The position numbers and the translations under genes are program-made. A DNA stretch of 64,000 nt from Bedellia somnulentella (lineage: Eukaryota > Arthropoda > Insecta > Lepidoptera > Bedelliidae): assembly GCA_963576735.1 (NCBI GenBank), contig OY755171.1, forward strand, positions 17,422,001 to 17,486,000, given 5' to 3'. Within the stretch, counting starts at the first letter, position 1. The number at the start of each line of letters is the position of its first letter. Positions 1 through 9,824 of the stretch are shown here, one piece after another. The notes under the pieces were generated by a model that did no database searches, was not told where the DNA came from, and was given only the letters and a program-made list of their open reading frames with translations.

Positions 1-208
1 AATTTGCATTGAGTTCGCTACCTCCATTTTGGGTTAGTTTTTACATCGGTTGTAATCTTGCTCGCAACTCTTTTTTATTTACTAAAAATATATTAAGCAC
101 ATGCCTGGGCATATAACCTATTAGGAATTGGTGATATTTTCAATAAAACCGAGTTGATTTCTCGACAACTGATAAATATTATGTACGTGAGAAATGTAGT
201 ACAACCTT

Positions 209-475
209 TTTACTCATTCATTCATTTATATACTCAGGGCCACAAACTCCAAGAAGGGGTAGCTAGGGCTTCAGAGCTATATACTTCTTAGCTACATTTG
301 GTAGTTGATAGGAGAGACGATGGTAGAAATAAAGTATCGTTGGTGATAGGTCTGCAACCGCATCCCCCAAACACCACTTAAGAAGCAACATACCCTTAGT
401 CACATCTTACGACACCCTTGGGTAGAAAAGGGTAGTGACATTCTAGGCCGAAACTACATGGCAAACTAACTTATA
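209..475 (-). repeat. repeat-B copy
   Basis: This copy of the ~260-bp dispersed repeat-B lies in reverse orientation. Read on the minus strand it runs from a segment resembling the GTGTAGTGCCGGCTT start of better copies, through a 'CACCCTTGGGTAGAAAAGGGTAGTG' type block (partly diverged), to a tail matching the GTGAGTATATG end. Family hallmarks are pairs of phrases meaning the same positions in every copy: TTTCTACCCA, GCGATGCGGTTGG and CCAAAAGTGGCTGAGG. No reading frame is conserved between copies, so it is read as a SINE-like non-coding element. Confidence 0.7.
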
Positions 476-654
476 CCTGGTGTTATTGGTAACAAAGGCT
501 TTACTCATTATGTAGGACCTCAATTTTATTAACCTTACATTAATGTACTATAACTTAAGTTAAAGAAAAGATTAAGGCATGTACTATATTTAAAATCATA
601 ACTGATCATTTAATGCCAAAAGTTGAATTAAGAGGCATTTAGTAAGATTGACTG

Positions 655-980
655 CCTCCGTGGTGTCGCAGTTAAGCGCTTGGTTTCAAGTACGGAGGTC
701 TCGGGTTCGATGCCCGGGGGGTGGTAACCTTACAAATTTAATTTGTAATATTAACTCAGTCTGGGAGGATAATACAGGCTTGAATCACCTGATTATCTGA
801 AAATTAAGATGATTCCGTGCTTCGGTGTCCGTGCACGTTAAACCGTCGGTCCCGGCTACTATTAAGGTAGTAGTCGTTAGTCTGCCAACCCGCAATTGGC
901 CAGCGTGGTGGACTAAGGCCAAATCACCCTATATAGGGTAGGCTCGAGCCCCTTTGTGGGGACGTATATGGTCTGTGAGA
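655..980 (+). repeat. SINE-D, full-length tRNA-headed copy
   Basis: The first ~70 bases look like a tRNA gene: an A-box-like GTGGTGTCGCAGTTAAGCGC and a B-box GGTTCGATGCC, so the head is tRNA-derived. The body then carries a conserved block (CACGTTAAACCGTCGGTCCC, AACCCGCAATTGG, CGTGGTGGACTAAGG), and the copy ends TGGGGACGTATATGG. The same body occurs inverted at 45219-45493. The 3' end resembles that of the RTE fragment at 24797-25105, suggesting RTE-driven mobilisation. Confidence 0.75.
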
Positions 981-1081
981 AGTAAGATTAGAAAGCCGTA
1001 CACCTGGGTTTAATTGGCTGAACACTATGTGATTGGCAAAAAACTCACACTTTAAGTAATGATATTTTCATTACAAACATA

Positions 1082-1300
1082 AAAACATACATATGCTCAC
1101 GGCTATAAATCTGTAAAAGGATTCGGAATTCCTCAGCCACTTTTGGAAGTTAAAAGTGGCTGAAAGCACACTGTAAAACAAATGTTCTTAGTGATGGGTC
1201 TCGAACTGCATCATCCAAAAATAACTTAAAAAAGCCCAAATACCCTCAGTCGCCTCTTACGTACACCCACGGGAATAAATGGGGTAGTGCTATTCTAAGC
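1082..1300 (-). repeat. repeat-B copy
   Basis: Minus-strand copy with recognisable CCTCAGCCACTTTTGGAAG, GATGGGTCTCGAACTGCATC and GTCGCCTCTTACG blocks. It is more complete in the middle than the copy at 209-475. Confidence 0.7.
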
Positions 1301-1767
1301 ATTATTAAAATAAAAATTAAAAAAACATAACATCGTCTTATACATTATACCCAGTGTTTACTAACCACTGGGTACAATGTTATAAAATAATATACTTAAG
1401 TAACAAATGTGGGAAAAAGACTAAATGCAACAAAATTGGATGAAATTGAAATCTTTCTTTAAATGCTTGGACAAAATTGTCTACATTAAAAGATGGCGTA
1501 GCAAGATACTTTTGTCACTTAATTAAAAGATTTTTAGCTAAGTCGTTGCTTCCAAAGATAAGGCATTAAGATTTCCTGTGCTGATTTAAACACTGCACCA
1601 CCTTTTTTAAGGGATTTTTAATGTAATGGCCAACGCCGGGCATATAAATACAATATTAGAGAAAATCATTTGTCTCCTAAAGACTCGAAACATAGAAAAA
1701 AGGTAAAGAAATATTCATGTCCTTAAAAGTTTGGCCATCCAATTTCTTGATTACTTTATAGTTTTTT
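1301..1767. other. no feature recognised
   Basis: AT-rich sequence with no long frame, no RNA gene and no repeat that recurs elsewhere in the window. Confidence 0.5.
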
Positions 1768-2247
1768 ATTTTTAACCGACTTCAAAAAAAGGAGTGTTCT
1801 AAATTCGTCCGTATATTTTTTAATATTTTTTTATGTTTGTTCGCCGATTACTTCTCCATTTATGAACCGATTTTAATTATTAATTTTTCATTGGAAAGAA
1901 GATTCTCCCGGATTGGTACCATGATGAGGATATCAGGGTCTGATGATGGGATCCTGGAGAAATCGAGGGGTAACCTCGAATTTTATAGGCAAATGTACCG
2001 CGTTTTACATATTTTCTGAACTTATATTGGCATTCGCTTCTGAAAATCATATTGTTATGCTGCTGAGCTGATGGCGGAAGGTGTGGGTCCCCAATCACTA
2101 GGAGTTAGGAAACAGTTCTTTCAACATTCTATGAAGAGAAGTACAGGTTAACTAAAAATTTCTTTTGTTAAGTTATTGTTACTGAGGAAGTACCATGAGA
2201 CCAGGATCTGATGATGGCATCCCAGAAAATCGAGGGGACTGTCGAAA
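1768..2247 (+). repeat. lepidopteran dispersed repeat (AACCGACTTCAAAAAAAGGAG type)
   Basis: Starts with the phrase AACCGACTTCAAAAAAAGGAG minus its edges, followed by TTTGTTCGCC...ACCGATTTTAATTATT, then two related blocks containing GGGTCTGATGATGG and ATCGAGGGG (1938-1970 and 2205-2236). This layout matches a dispersed repeat I know from moth and butterfly genomes. The internal near-duplication of the GATGATGG..GAGGGG block is visible directly. Any frame through it looks spurious. Confidence 0.6.
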
Positions 2248-2432
2248 CTCACAATCATGTGACAGTGTATTTGTTCAAAACGCCGATAGGCCTGACCTGT
2301 ATAACGTGAGAACACTGTCCAAGCAAATCGTGGGTACTCTGAACAACAGGTGACAATGTCACGTGATATTCAGAAGTATTACTACCTCTGCTAACCCCTT
2401 CGGGGATTTTCAGCGTGAACGATTGAGTCGCC
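2248..2432 (+). repeat. SINE-A, 3' part only
   Basis: The tRNA-like head is missing. The copy starts at CATGTGACAGTGTATT and runs through GTGGGTACTCTGAAC to the terminal CCCCTTCGGGG hairpin and CGTGAACG. It directly abuts the preceding repeat. Confidence 0.8.
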
Positions 2433-2609
2433 TTTTGAGGTATTTCAAGAACAATGTAAAGTTACATATGGTTGAGCCTATTTAATATCGTGCAGTAATA
2501 GAAAAAATGCGAAGAATAATACAGTAACCGTCGCTTCCTCATCCGAGAGGCATCTTTGCCAAGTCTACCCAACTCAAAAACTCGTAAAATAAAATATTTT
2601 TTAACAAAA

Positions 2610-2782
2610 AGTAAACCGACTTCATAGTTGGAAAAAAAACCGAAAAGTATTATAAAAAATTAATCAATATTATTATATAAAATATTACAGTACTCATATT
2701 CAACTAAAATACTTACTTCGTACTTTTTAGTACTAGATTGTTTATTTTCGGTTGTTTTTCAAACTATAAAGTCGGTTTACTT
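2610..2782. repeat. short foldback (inverted repeat)
   Basis: The left arm GTAAACCGACTTCATAGTT is mirrored by AACTATAAAGTCGGTTTAC at the right, and both arms continue inward through AACCGAAAA / TTTTCGGTT-like blocks. The ~90-bp centre is AT-rich and has no frame. Likely a miniature derivative of the AACCGACTT repeat family. Confidence 0.7.
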
Positions 2783-2828
2783 TATATATATATAAAGAAA
2801 ACCTATATAATGTATTTATAATGTATGT

Positions 2829-2886
2829 ATTTTTAACACATTATGTATATATATATATATATTTATATACATAATGTGTTAAAAAT
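2829..2886. repeat. perfect-armed AT hairpin
   Basis: ATTTTTAACACATTATGTAT is followed by a TA-rich loop and then the exact reverse complement of the arm. It would extrude as a cruciform of at least 20 base pairs per arm. Confidence 0.85.
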
Positions 2887-3715
2887 GTCTTCAAATTCCG
2901 CTTAAATAATAATAATATACAAAAAGCTTTCAAGTTTTGTTTGCTGAAAATTGTTAAATTAATTGACGACATTTTCATCAGGATTATTTAAAATATTATC
3001 CAAAGCTTTTATTCAAATGGTTACATTATATCGTAAAAAAATATTACAAAAAAACAAAAACAGAAATTGCAACGACAATTTAAGTAGAATAATGGATCGC
3101 TAAGGACTTAAAAAAATAATCATTATCTATAGCTAGTCACCCTTAGAAAGAGCTGAAAAGGTGTGATTCCTAACTTACAAAAAAAGGGCATCACATCATC
3201 ATCACCACCATCATCATCTCCACAACGACCGGTCCTGTGCTACCCTCAGCCATCGGCTTCCCGCGACCTTGGCTAAGTCGTCGGTCCACCTTGTGGGAGG
3301 CCTACCCACACTGCTTCGTCCGGTACGTGGCCGCCACTCCAGAACCTTAAAGCCCCAACGGCCAGCTGTTCTTCGTGCAATGTGCCCAGTCCATAGCCAT
3401 TTTAGTTTAACTATTCTTCGGGCTATGCCCCGGTTCTTCTACGGATCTCCTCGTTGCGGATTCGATTGTGTAGTGAAACTCCTAACATAGGTCACTCCAT
3501 TGCCCTTTGGGTAACTCGGAGCCTTCTAAAGAGGCCTATTGTAAGAGGCCACGTCTCTTAGCCCTAGGTCATGACTGGCAACACTCATTGGTCAAAGACC
3601 TTTGTCTTTATACTGCGGAATTTTAGACGAGAAGATATGGCGCAGCTTCCCGAATGCTGCCCACTCGAGCTGGATTCGACGGTTGACCTCATTCTCGAAG
3701 TTGGTTTGTTCCAGG

Positions 3716-4216
3716 TCATATATCATATATATTGATCAACAACTTCGAGCGTAGAGTCTTTGAGTTTACGGATGTGGATATAACATGACTATTCGACATG
3801 ATTTTCGTCTTATCTATGTTCATCTGAAGACCCACTCTCTCAGACATTCTACTGAAATCTTTGAGCATTTTACTCAAATCCTCCGTGGTTTCAGCCATAA
3901 CTACAATATCAACAGCAATTCGAAGATGCGTGATGTACTCGCTGTTGGTGTTGACGCCGAGTCGTTCCCACTCCAGAAGCTTAAAGACATCTTCCAATGC
4001 AGCAGTGAACAGTTTCTGAGAAATCACATCTCCCTGTCTCACTCCTCGCTGCAATTGGATAGGATTCGTGTTCTGTTCCTGAAGTCGGACCGACATAGTG
4101 GCGTTTTCATACAAACATTTTAACACCTTGGTGTACCTGTAGTCAATATGGCACCTCTGCAAAGGTTCAAGTGTAGCCCATCGTTCCATCGAATCAAAGA
4201 CTGTTTTATAGTCCAC
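3716..4216 (-). CDS. RTE reverse transcriptase fragment
   Basis: A 166-residue open segment of the LINE polymerase. Visible motifs are RGVRQGDVIS..LFTAALEDVF (usual RT motif before the active site), then LRIAVDIVVMAETTEDL, which corresponds to the catalytic FADDIVV box but reads IAVD: the first catalytic Asp of the pair is replaced by Val. NIDKTKIM follows, as in other RTE proteins. Frames on both sides continue the protein in broken form. It is a remnant and catalytically dead from the motif alone. Confidence 0.85.
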   Translation of the reverse strand: MDYKTVFDSMERWATLEPLQRCHIDYRYTKVLKCLYENATMSVRLQEQNTNPIQLQRGVRQGDVISQKLFTAALEDVFKLLEWERLGVNTNSEYITHLRIAVDIVVMAETTEDLSKMLKDFSRMSERVGLQMNIDKTKIMSNSHVISTSVNSKTLRSKLLINIYDI

Positions 4217-4933
4217 GAGTCAAAGACATAATGGCAGATTATATTCCTCGGTCTTCTGTATAATCTAGCTAGGGAGTGGATATGGTCTATGGTACCAAAG
4301 CCTTTTCGGAAACCGGCTTATTCGGGAGGCTGAAAGTCGTCAAACCTCCTCGAAAGACAATTCGTAATGACTCTCGAAAACAGCTTGTAAACATCTCAAG
4401 AAGCGATATTGGCCTATAATTCTTTTAGAGGGTATTATCACCCTTCTTAAAGTACAGCTCCACTACACTCCTTTTTTATGTCTCAGGCGTAGATCCCATG
4501 TGTAGAACAGTATTAAATAACTTTTGATGGCCTTAACCCGTGAGAAGGCGCGCTATGAGCAATTTGCTCACACAAAAATTTAATTCAATTTTTTTTTGCC
4601 TTTCGCTTGCCATACCAATTCAAGCACTTATGTACCTTCCTAATTGTTCACCCCCTCTCCCCTGACGCCATTCTCGATTTGATCAGTGGCGTAGCGACCG
4701 CGTAGGAAGGCTTTTGTGGAGGCCGTGTACCAACGTGCGGTAATTTGCTCATCACGCGCCCATCCGTGTAAGTATTTATTTTTGTCGTTTAAAGAAGTTA
4801 CATTGTTATTTCTGCCATAGTATTCCTTTTTGTTACTTACTTTAGTTGTTTATCATGTAAATACTTTTTAGTAATAATGTTATAATTTTTATTTTTCTTC
4901 TAGATAAACTACGAATACAAAATAGACGATCGA

Positions 4934-5116
4934 ATGCAACCACAAATTCGTTCGTGGTTGGAAGAAGATTCTGGTGATGAATTGGATGCAGATCTTGAAA
5001 ATGGGGAACAATATCGTGTTGGCACCATAGAAAGCGATAGTTCTGTCATTCGTAGTCCTCACGAAACTGATACGGAGCAATCGTCGGATGAAAACGCAAT
5101 ATGCAATATGTCCTAG
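4934..5116 (+). CDS. piggyBac transposase N-terminal stub
   Basis: Sixty residues, strongly acidic and serine-rich (SWLEEDSGDELDADLE, DSDSSVIRS-like text), as expected of the disordered start of piggyBac transposases. No catalytic DDE domain follows: the frame stops at 5114 and, 21 nt later in the same frame, re-opens as the C-terminal cysteine-rich segment. The alternative, an unrelated acidic protein, is made unlikely by the piggyBac ends around it. Confidence 0.7.
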   Translation: MQPQIRSWLEEDSGDELDADLENGEQYRVGTIESDSSVIRSPHETDTEQSSDENAICNMS

Positions 5117-5137
5117 ACGTAAAAATAGAAGCTCAAA

Positions 5138-5209
5138 AAACCATGTACTTCGTGCAAGCAATTACTTTGCACCGAACATGTGAAATACATGTGTTCAGTA
5201 TGTTTCTAG
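5138..5209 (+). pseudogene. piggyBac C-terminal cysteine-rich segment
   Basis: In frame with the N-terminal stub, this 23-codon piece reads KPCTSCKQLLCTEHVKYMC and then SVCF and a stop. The spacing C-x2-C, C-x2-H, C-x2-C fits the zinc-binding C-terminal domain of piggyBac transposases. The middle of the gene, with the catalytic aspartates, is gone. Three in-frame stops separate it from the N-terminal stub, so no fusion protein is made without readthrough. Confidence 0.7.
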
Positions 5210-5537
5210 AAGCTCATTAGTATAGATTTAATGGATGAATAACACTTTTTAGTTTTTGTTATGTAACAGTTTTTATTGTGATTTTTATGAAACGTTCCAA
5301 AAAAAATATATTAATACCAGGTTGTTTTGTTATTTGCGTTAGAAGTTGCTATTATGTTTAATAGTTTTGATGAAAATACTTGTTTTCTTACTTACTAAAC
5401 TTTGTGTTATTTATTTAAATATATTTTAAGCCAGTAAATATAAAAACACAAAAAATATGAGCATTTATAATAGTGTGAGCAATTTGCTCGCGCGCCTTCT
5501 CGTGTAAGAAAATTAGGCGCGCCTTCTCACGGGTTAA

Positions 5538-5963
5538 GGATCTGTTTTCCACCCGCCTTCAAAAGCTCTGCCGTAATTCTGTCTTCACCCTTGTTGTTTT
5601 TTAACTGTTTGAGAGCCCTATTAATCTCGTAGAGGCTGACTTCCGGGATATCTTCGGTATGTTGTAGTGTTAATCTGGCTCTTGGGTCTCTCGCCAGTTC
5701 AGTAGCAGGTCTTTGCGCTAACGTGTGCGCCTATAAAACTTTTCGACTTTTCTCAGAACCTCCGGCTTGGCTCTGCCCGATAGACAGGTCTCTTGCGAAT
5801 ACCGTGAAGCCTTTGTTTTGCTCAATCAACACTTTGAGATCTACCTATTAGGTTAGCGGTATTTAGCCGCGTCGTATGAAGACTGCACGATTAAATTTCG
5901 TTATTTCTTCCATGAGCTGAAGAGTTTGTTCAGAGAGTCGTTTGGTTAAATACCAGGTTGAAC
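5538..5963 (-). pseudogene. RTE pre-RT coding remnant
   Basis: Minus-strand text with stops includes RLSEQTLQLMEE, VLIEQNKGF, ARDPRARLTLQHTEDIPEVS and LKNNKGEDRITAELLKAGG, the usual region between endonuclease and RT in RTE elements. It continues after the piggyBac insertion in broken RT frames (4217-4532). Confidence 0.7.
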
Positions 5964-5972
5964 GGCATCACA

Positions 5973-6684
5973 AACAATATAAAATATAATACATTTTTAC
6001 TTTGGTTGGAAGGGAAACAACTTACACATGTTTTCACTATCGAGAGTTTCGCAAAAGCTACAATAAACACCAGTCAAGTGCGAATCAGACTTGGGTGCGA
6101 AGGGTTTTCTAGAAAGATCTTATGAAAAAAACGTATCTGTTGTGAGGAAACCCCCTAAATACTAATTGAATATGTAGTATAAAAGTGATGAATTCACAAC
6201 TCAATAATTCGGAATAATTGAAGTCCCTACCTGTTGCCTAAGCAAACACAGACAATAAAAACATTCTCTTTAGATTTAAATGAATTTTCTACATGAATAA
6301 TTATTTTATCCAAATATACATATACATTTCAACGCCTCAGTAATGCTGCTTAATTTGATGTCATTATAAAAGAGAATAAAAGAAAATTAAGTCTTTTCTT
6401 TGTCTTTAAAAACATAGAAGTTGGAGCATTAATATTCAGAAAAGTAATTTATATCTTGGTTTTTCCCGCATGCATTAGTATGAGAAAACTCATTATAAAC
6501 GTGCTAGAAAAGTTTTTGTACACAAGTAAGTAATGTTTGAGGTGAGAATAATGAATGAAATAATACACGTTTTTAAGGTTTCGAATGTATTTTTTAACAC
6601 CGTTCTTTGGGTACGATAAACACATTATTTTTGGGGATATCTTAAAAATAGTATATTTAACTAAATAAAAAAAGAGAGACAATT
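5973..6684. other. no feature recognised
   Basis: About 0.7 kb of AT-rich DNA without recurring repeats or a convincing frame. Confidence 0.5.
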
Positions 6685-7370
6685 AATTTAACAGCTGACG
6701 ATACCGACATATATAAAACTATCACGTGTTACGGTGACTGCCTTGCCTTGAAGTCGGATCTTGACCGCTTTGCTACCTATTGTAGTAATAATAATTTACA
6801 ACTTAATTTAGAAAAGTGCCATATTATATCCTTTTGTAGGAAAACCAAATATGATTTATTCCCCTATTCACTTTTTTCCAAAGTCCTTTCAAGAACAAGT
6901 GAGTTTAGAGATTTTGGCATTATAATTGACTCTAAATTGCTATTTGATAAATATATTTCTAGCATATTCTCCAAAGCGTATAAATTGCTAGGGTTTGTAC
7001 TCCGTCAGTCAAAAGAATTTAAAAGCCCTCAAACTATTGTAACACTTTATAATGCATTGATACTACCAATATTCCAATATGGCTCAACAGTATGGAACGC
7101 CATGTATCAAGTATATATCAAAATGCTTCAAAGAATATAAATGAGTTTATTAAACACCTCAACTATAGATTTCCATAGTTTAGCAACCTTCCTAACTTGA
7201 AACCCTTAAAATGTGCTAGAGACACTAGGGATCAATTAATGTTATTTAAAACCATCCATAATCTAATTGATTCACCTTAGTTGTTATCAAGTGTTAGGAT
7301 AATTAGCTTAGTGTCAAGCCAGTTTAGGTGTTCATGTTTATATTTGTTTTAAGAGTAGTAAATATTGTGG
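6685..7370 (+). pseudogene. CR1/jockey-group LINE RT fragment
   Basis: Translation from 6690 gives TADDTDIYKTI..GDCLALKSDLDRFATYC, where the ADD is the RT active-site box, then NLEKCHIISF, FRDFGIIIDSKL and LYNALILPIFQYGSTVWN, all in the expected order for the second half of a non-LTR RT. The frame is open for 130 residues (6748-7140) and then breaks. Downstream text LPNLKPLKCARDTRDQLMLFKTIHNLI belongs to the same protein in another frame. No tail or target duplication was found, so the ends are approximate. Confidence 0.8.
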
Positions 7371-7817
7371 GTTTGAATTCATGAAATGTCAACGATACGA
7401 ATGACTGTTTAATAATTTAGATAGAATAACTGAAACTGAAGTCGAACCGTGTATCAGTTTGCTTTGATAATAATTTGATTCATATTGTTATTGTATTTTA
7501 GAGAGGATATGTAACTGTTTTCATAATATTTTTTATCTCAGACCAACTTATTAGTTGCTAACTCGAACTCATGTTGTATTGTTTTGGTATTGATGTGCGG
7601 ATAGAGGAAAAAGATGGAGGACGTAACTACGATGTGAGTGAAGGGCAAGAAGGGAAAAATGTAGGGAAGGCAATTCATCGGAATGTGATTCGAATATAAT
7701 GTTAAAAGTAAAAGGATATCGACGTTTTATTTATCTAATGAACACCGCCCAATAATTCAGAAGTGAGATGGACGAGGTAAAATAAAACAATCTCAACATA
7801 GTATATTTAATATTTAA
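7371..7817. other. no feature recognised
   Basis: No frame, RNA or repeat recognised between the LINE fragment and the next SINE. Confidence 0.45.
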
Positions 7818-8168
7818 CGACGTGATAGCTCAGTGGGTAGAAGACCGGTTGTCGTGCAAGCGACTAGTGTTCAAATCCCGGGTAGAGCCTACACCAATTT
7901 GTCTTTTCTAAAGACATAAGTGTGGTTAATTTATCATGGTTGTTAACGGTGAGGGAAAACATCGTGAGAAAACCCACATGGCTGAGTTGTACTTAGTCAT
8001 GTGACAGTGTATTCGTACAAAACGGCGATAGGCCTGCCCCCTATCACGTGAGTACACTGTCCATGCAAAACGTGGGTACTCTGAACACCAGGTGACAAAG
8101 TCACGTGATGTTCAGAAGTATTAGTACCTCTGCTAACCCCTTCGGGGATATTCGGCGTGAACGTTTAT
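7818..8168 (+). repeat. SINE-A, full-length tRNA-headed copy
   Basis: Type copy of the commonest family here. The head GTGATAGCTCAGTGGG serves as A box and GTGTTCAAATCCCGG as B box, so it derives from a tRNA gene and carries an internal Pol III promoter. The body includes TTAACGGTGAGGGAAAACAT, CATGTGACAGTGTATTCG and CACGTGAGTACACTGTCC. The 3' end is a CCCCTTCGGGG hairpin followed by GGCGTGAACG and a TATGTTAT tail. Some fourteen full or partial copies are scattered in both orientations. Confidence 0.9.
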
Positions 8169-8186
8169 GTTATACATAAATAAAAT

Positions 8187-8406
8187 ATGTTATTAAAGGA
8201 AAGAAAAATTTCGACACTGGCGAGGTTCGAACCCGCGACCTTCGGGTATACGCCCCCGTCGCTCTGCCAACTGAGCTACAGTGTCAGTTACTGACACTGA
8301 CGGGAGCCCGAGGACCGCCAGTGTCGAAAATTTTCTTTCCTTTAATAACATCTTTTATTTATGAGTAATAATCCCCACATGAGGAATTCATGTCAAAAAA
8401 CATTAA
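8187..8406 (-). repeat. foldback-E with tRNA-like insert
   Basis: Arms AAAGGAAAGAAAAATTTCG (8195-8213) and CGAAAATTTTCTTTCCTTT (about 8324-8342) are inverted. Between them sits a complete tRNA-like sequence on the minus strand (8213-8285) and, on the plus strand, a collapsed version of the same sequence (about 8291-8325). The right arm extends into ATAATCCCCACATGAGG, found again at 11610 and, inverted, at 58806. Confidence 0.8.
8213..8285 (-). repeat. tRNA-like sequence in foldback-E
   Basis: Seventy-three bases folding as a near-cloverleaf: 7-bp acceptor (GACACTG/CAGTGTC), 4-bp D stem (GCTC/GAGC) and 5-bp T stem with a GGTTCGAACC B box. The anticodon arm is abnormal: only CGGG/CCCG pairs, around the eight-base loop GGCGTATA, with no U33 in the right place. 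No anticodon is assigned. Its repetition in mobile surroundings argues against a working host tRNA gene. Confidence 0.7.
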
Positions 8407-8544
8407 ACGTTTATGTTATATTATATCTCAACATGCTCATAGCTCGAAAAACTTTCAGCTTGGATGATGAGATGGCTCTATGACAGAGCCCAGTCGGTCG
8501 AGTGACGGAGTGGATGATCAAGCATTTAGTTGAGATGTCGATAA

Positions 8545-8828
8545 TGCAATTAGTCGAGGGGGAGACTGATGCATGATGGATAACCCAGGTTTGAGGGTAA
8601 TGTCTAAATGCTGGATAATAATGTAATCCCTGGAGGGGGAGGACTGACACATGACAGACAACCCAGGTTTGAGGGTAATGTCTAAATGCTAGATGATAAT
8701 GTAATCCCTGGAGGGGGAGGACTGACACATGACAGACAACCCAGGTTTGAGGGTAATGTCTAAATGCTAGATGATAATGAAATCCCTGGAGGGGGAGGAC
8801 TGACACATGATGGACAACCCAGGTTAGT
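8545..8828. repeat. 78-bp minisatellite
   Basis: The phrase ACCCAGGTTTGAGGGTAATG recurs at 8583, 8661 and 8739, and its start again at 8817, giving an exact 78-bp period. A diverged unit lies upstream (about 8500-8580). As 78 is divisible by three, the minus strand stays open and encodes a 26-residue repeat (core SVLPLQGLHYHLAFRHYPQ) within a 131-residue frame (8411-8806). No start-site context or homology supports translation. Confidence 0.9.
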
Positions 8829-8830
8829 TA

Positions 8831-9544
8831 TATATATATACTTAATATGGAATGATTAGACAAAATGAAAATGAGTTATTATGTTGAATAGCAGTTGATA
8901 TGAATATTGTTCCAAAGTAATAGGATTATGGCCTCTTCGCCATTTATTTTTCAATTGATGATTTATATGCAATTTCACTGTGGTATGAGAGCAATGATGT
9001 CTCATATTTAAACATATTTTCTCATTTATCTCCTTTAATAAAGTTTGACCAAATAAGTTCCTTCGTGCTAATATCTACCAGTTTTCATTAAAACTTTAGC
9101 AAGGCAAGATTCCGAAATTGATATTGAAAAGACATTAATGATAAACAGGGCTGCAAAACGAATGGTGAGGAATGTTTAACAAGTATATTTCACTTCTAAA
9201 CAGGATTTTAACAATACCTTTATGTCGGTTTTCATACTCAGGCAACTGTCGCCAATACAAAATCTACTCTTTTCTTTTCATTCTTCATCAACTGATATGA
9301 GTCACAGAAGTCGCACTGGCAACCCATTATGCATACACATTCTCTTGATTATTATTCAGTGTAATAATATGAGGTAATAGTACAGACACAGGTGATATTA
9401 TTATATTAAAATATATATATATCCTAATTCTGAGGAATATTGACCAAATGAAATCATTTTCAATTCTGTTATTTTATTCAATTAAAAGACAGTTTACCAT
9501 AATGAATTTAGTATCATGTAGCCCCTGGTTTAAGTTAATCTTTA
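8831..9544. other. no feature recognised
   Basis: AT-rich DNA with a short TA run near 8830 and no recognised coding or repeat content. Confidence 0.45.
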
Positions 9545-9813
9545 TCCATACTAATATTATAAATCGGAAAGTGAGTTTGTTTGTTTGTTTATTTGTGCTT
9601 CTTTCACGCCGCAACTACCGAACCGATTGCTTTGAAATTTTGCAGACATATAGTTAGAAGTCCAGATTAAATTATAGAGTACTTTTATACCGGAATCACT
9701 AATGGATTTTAGCAGCGAAATCTTCAACCTTTCAGCTGAAAACTTATAAAAGAGCACGGCGTTGTTTGCATGTTTACCAATAGATGGCGCTGTCGGTACT
9801 TTCTATATCGCGG
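9545..9813 (+). mobile_element. Helitron-like (Lep1-type) 5' end
   Basis: Begins A|TCCATACTAATATTATAAA, with TC after A as in Helitrons, followed by GTTTGTTTGTTT, CACGCCGCAACTACCGAACC and ATTGCTTTGAAATTTTGCA. The same ~260 bp is found at 43422 (plus strand, diverging after ~140 bp) and, very similar throughout, inverted at 46425-46686. The match with the 46.4-kb copy ends at 9813, exactly where GC-rich jockey sequence begins. No CTAG 3' end was found downstream. Confidence 0.75.
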
Positions 9814-9824
9814 CTTAAATCGCT

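Larger units (their letters stand above)
4537..5533 (+). mobile_element. internally deleted piggyBac element
   Basis: A 997-bp element with 17-bp perfect terminal inverted repeats (CCCGTGAGAAGGCGCGC at the left, its complement at the right), flanked on both sides by TTAA (4533-4536 and 5534-5537). CCC..GGG ends plus a TTAA target are diagnostic of piggyBac. Subterminal GAGCAATTTGCTC boxes occur at both ends (about 4557 and 5478). Only the two ends of the transposase remain, in one reading frame. It sits in the dead RTE LINE. Confidence 0.9.
3196..5963 (-). mobile_element. RTE-clade LINE, 5'-truncated, with target-site duplication
   Basis: A non-LTR retrotransposon on the minus strand. The 3' tail on + is the CATCATCATCACC triplet run at 3191-3220, i.e. 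a GAT-type RTE tail. The locus is flanked by GGCATCACA at 3187-3195 and 5964-5972, a 9-bp target duplication. Coding pieces in order on the minus strand are a pre-RT region (5538-5960), RT (3716-4216) and a C-terminal region with WRPRTG..RPTTRWTDDL..VAQDRSLW-like text (about 3230-3560). Many stops and frameshifts make it dead. A piggyBac derivative at 4537-5533 interrupts it, so the LINE arrived first. Confidence 0.85.

Noticed and set aside
8411..8806. 131-codon frame as a repeat protein
   Set aside because: Produced by the 78-bp minisatellite; no start context, no homology, and other units are diverged.
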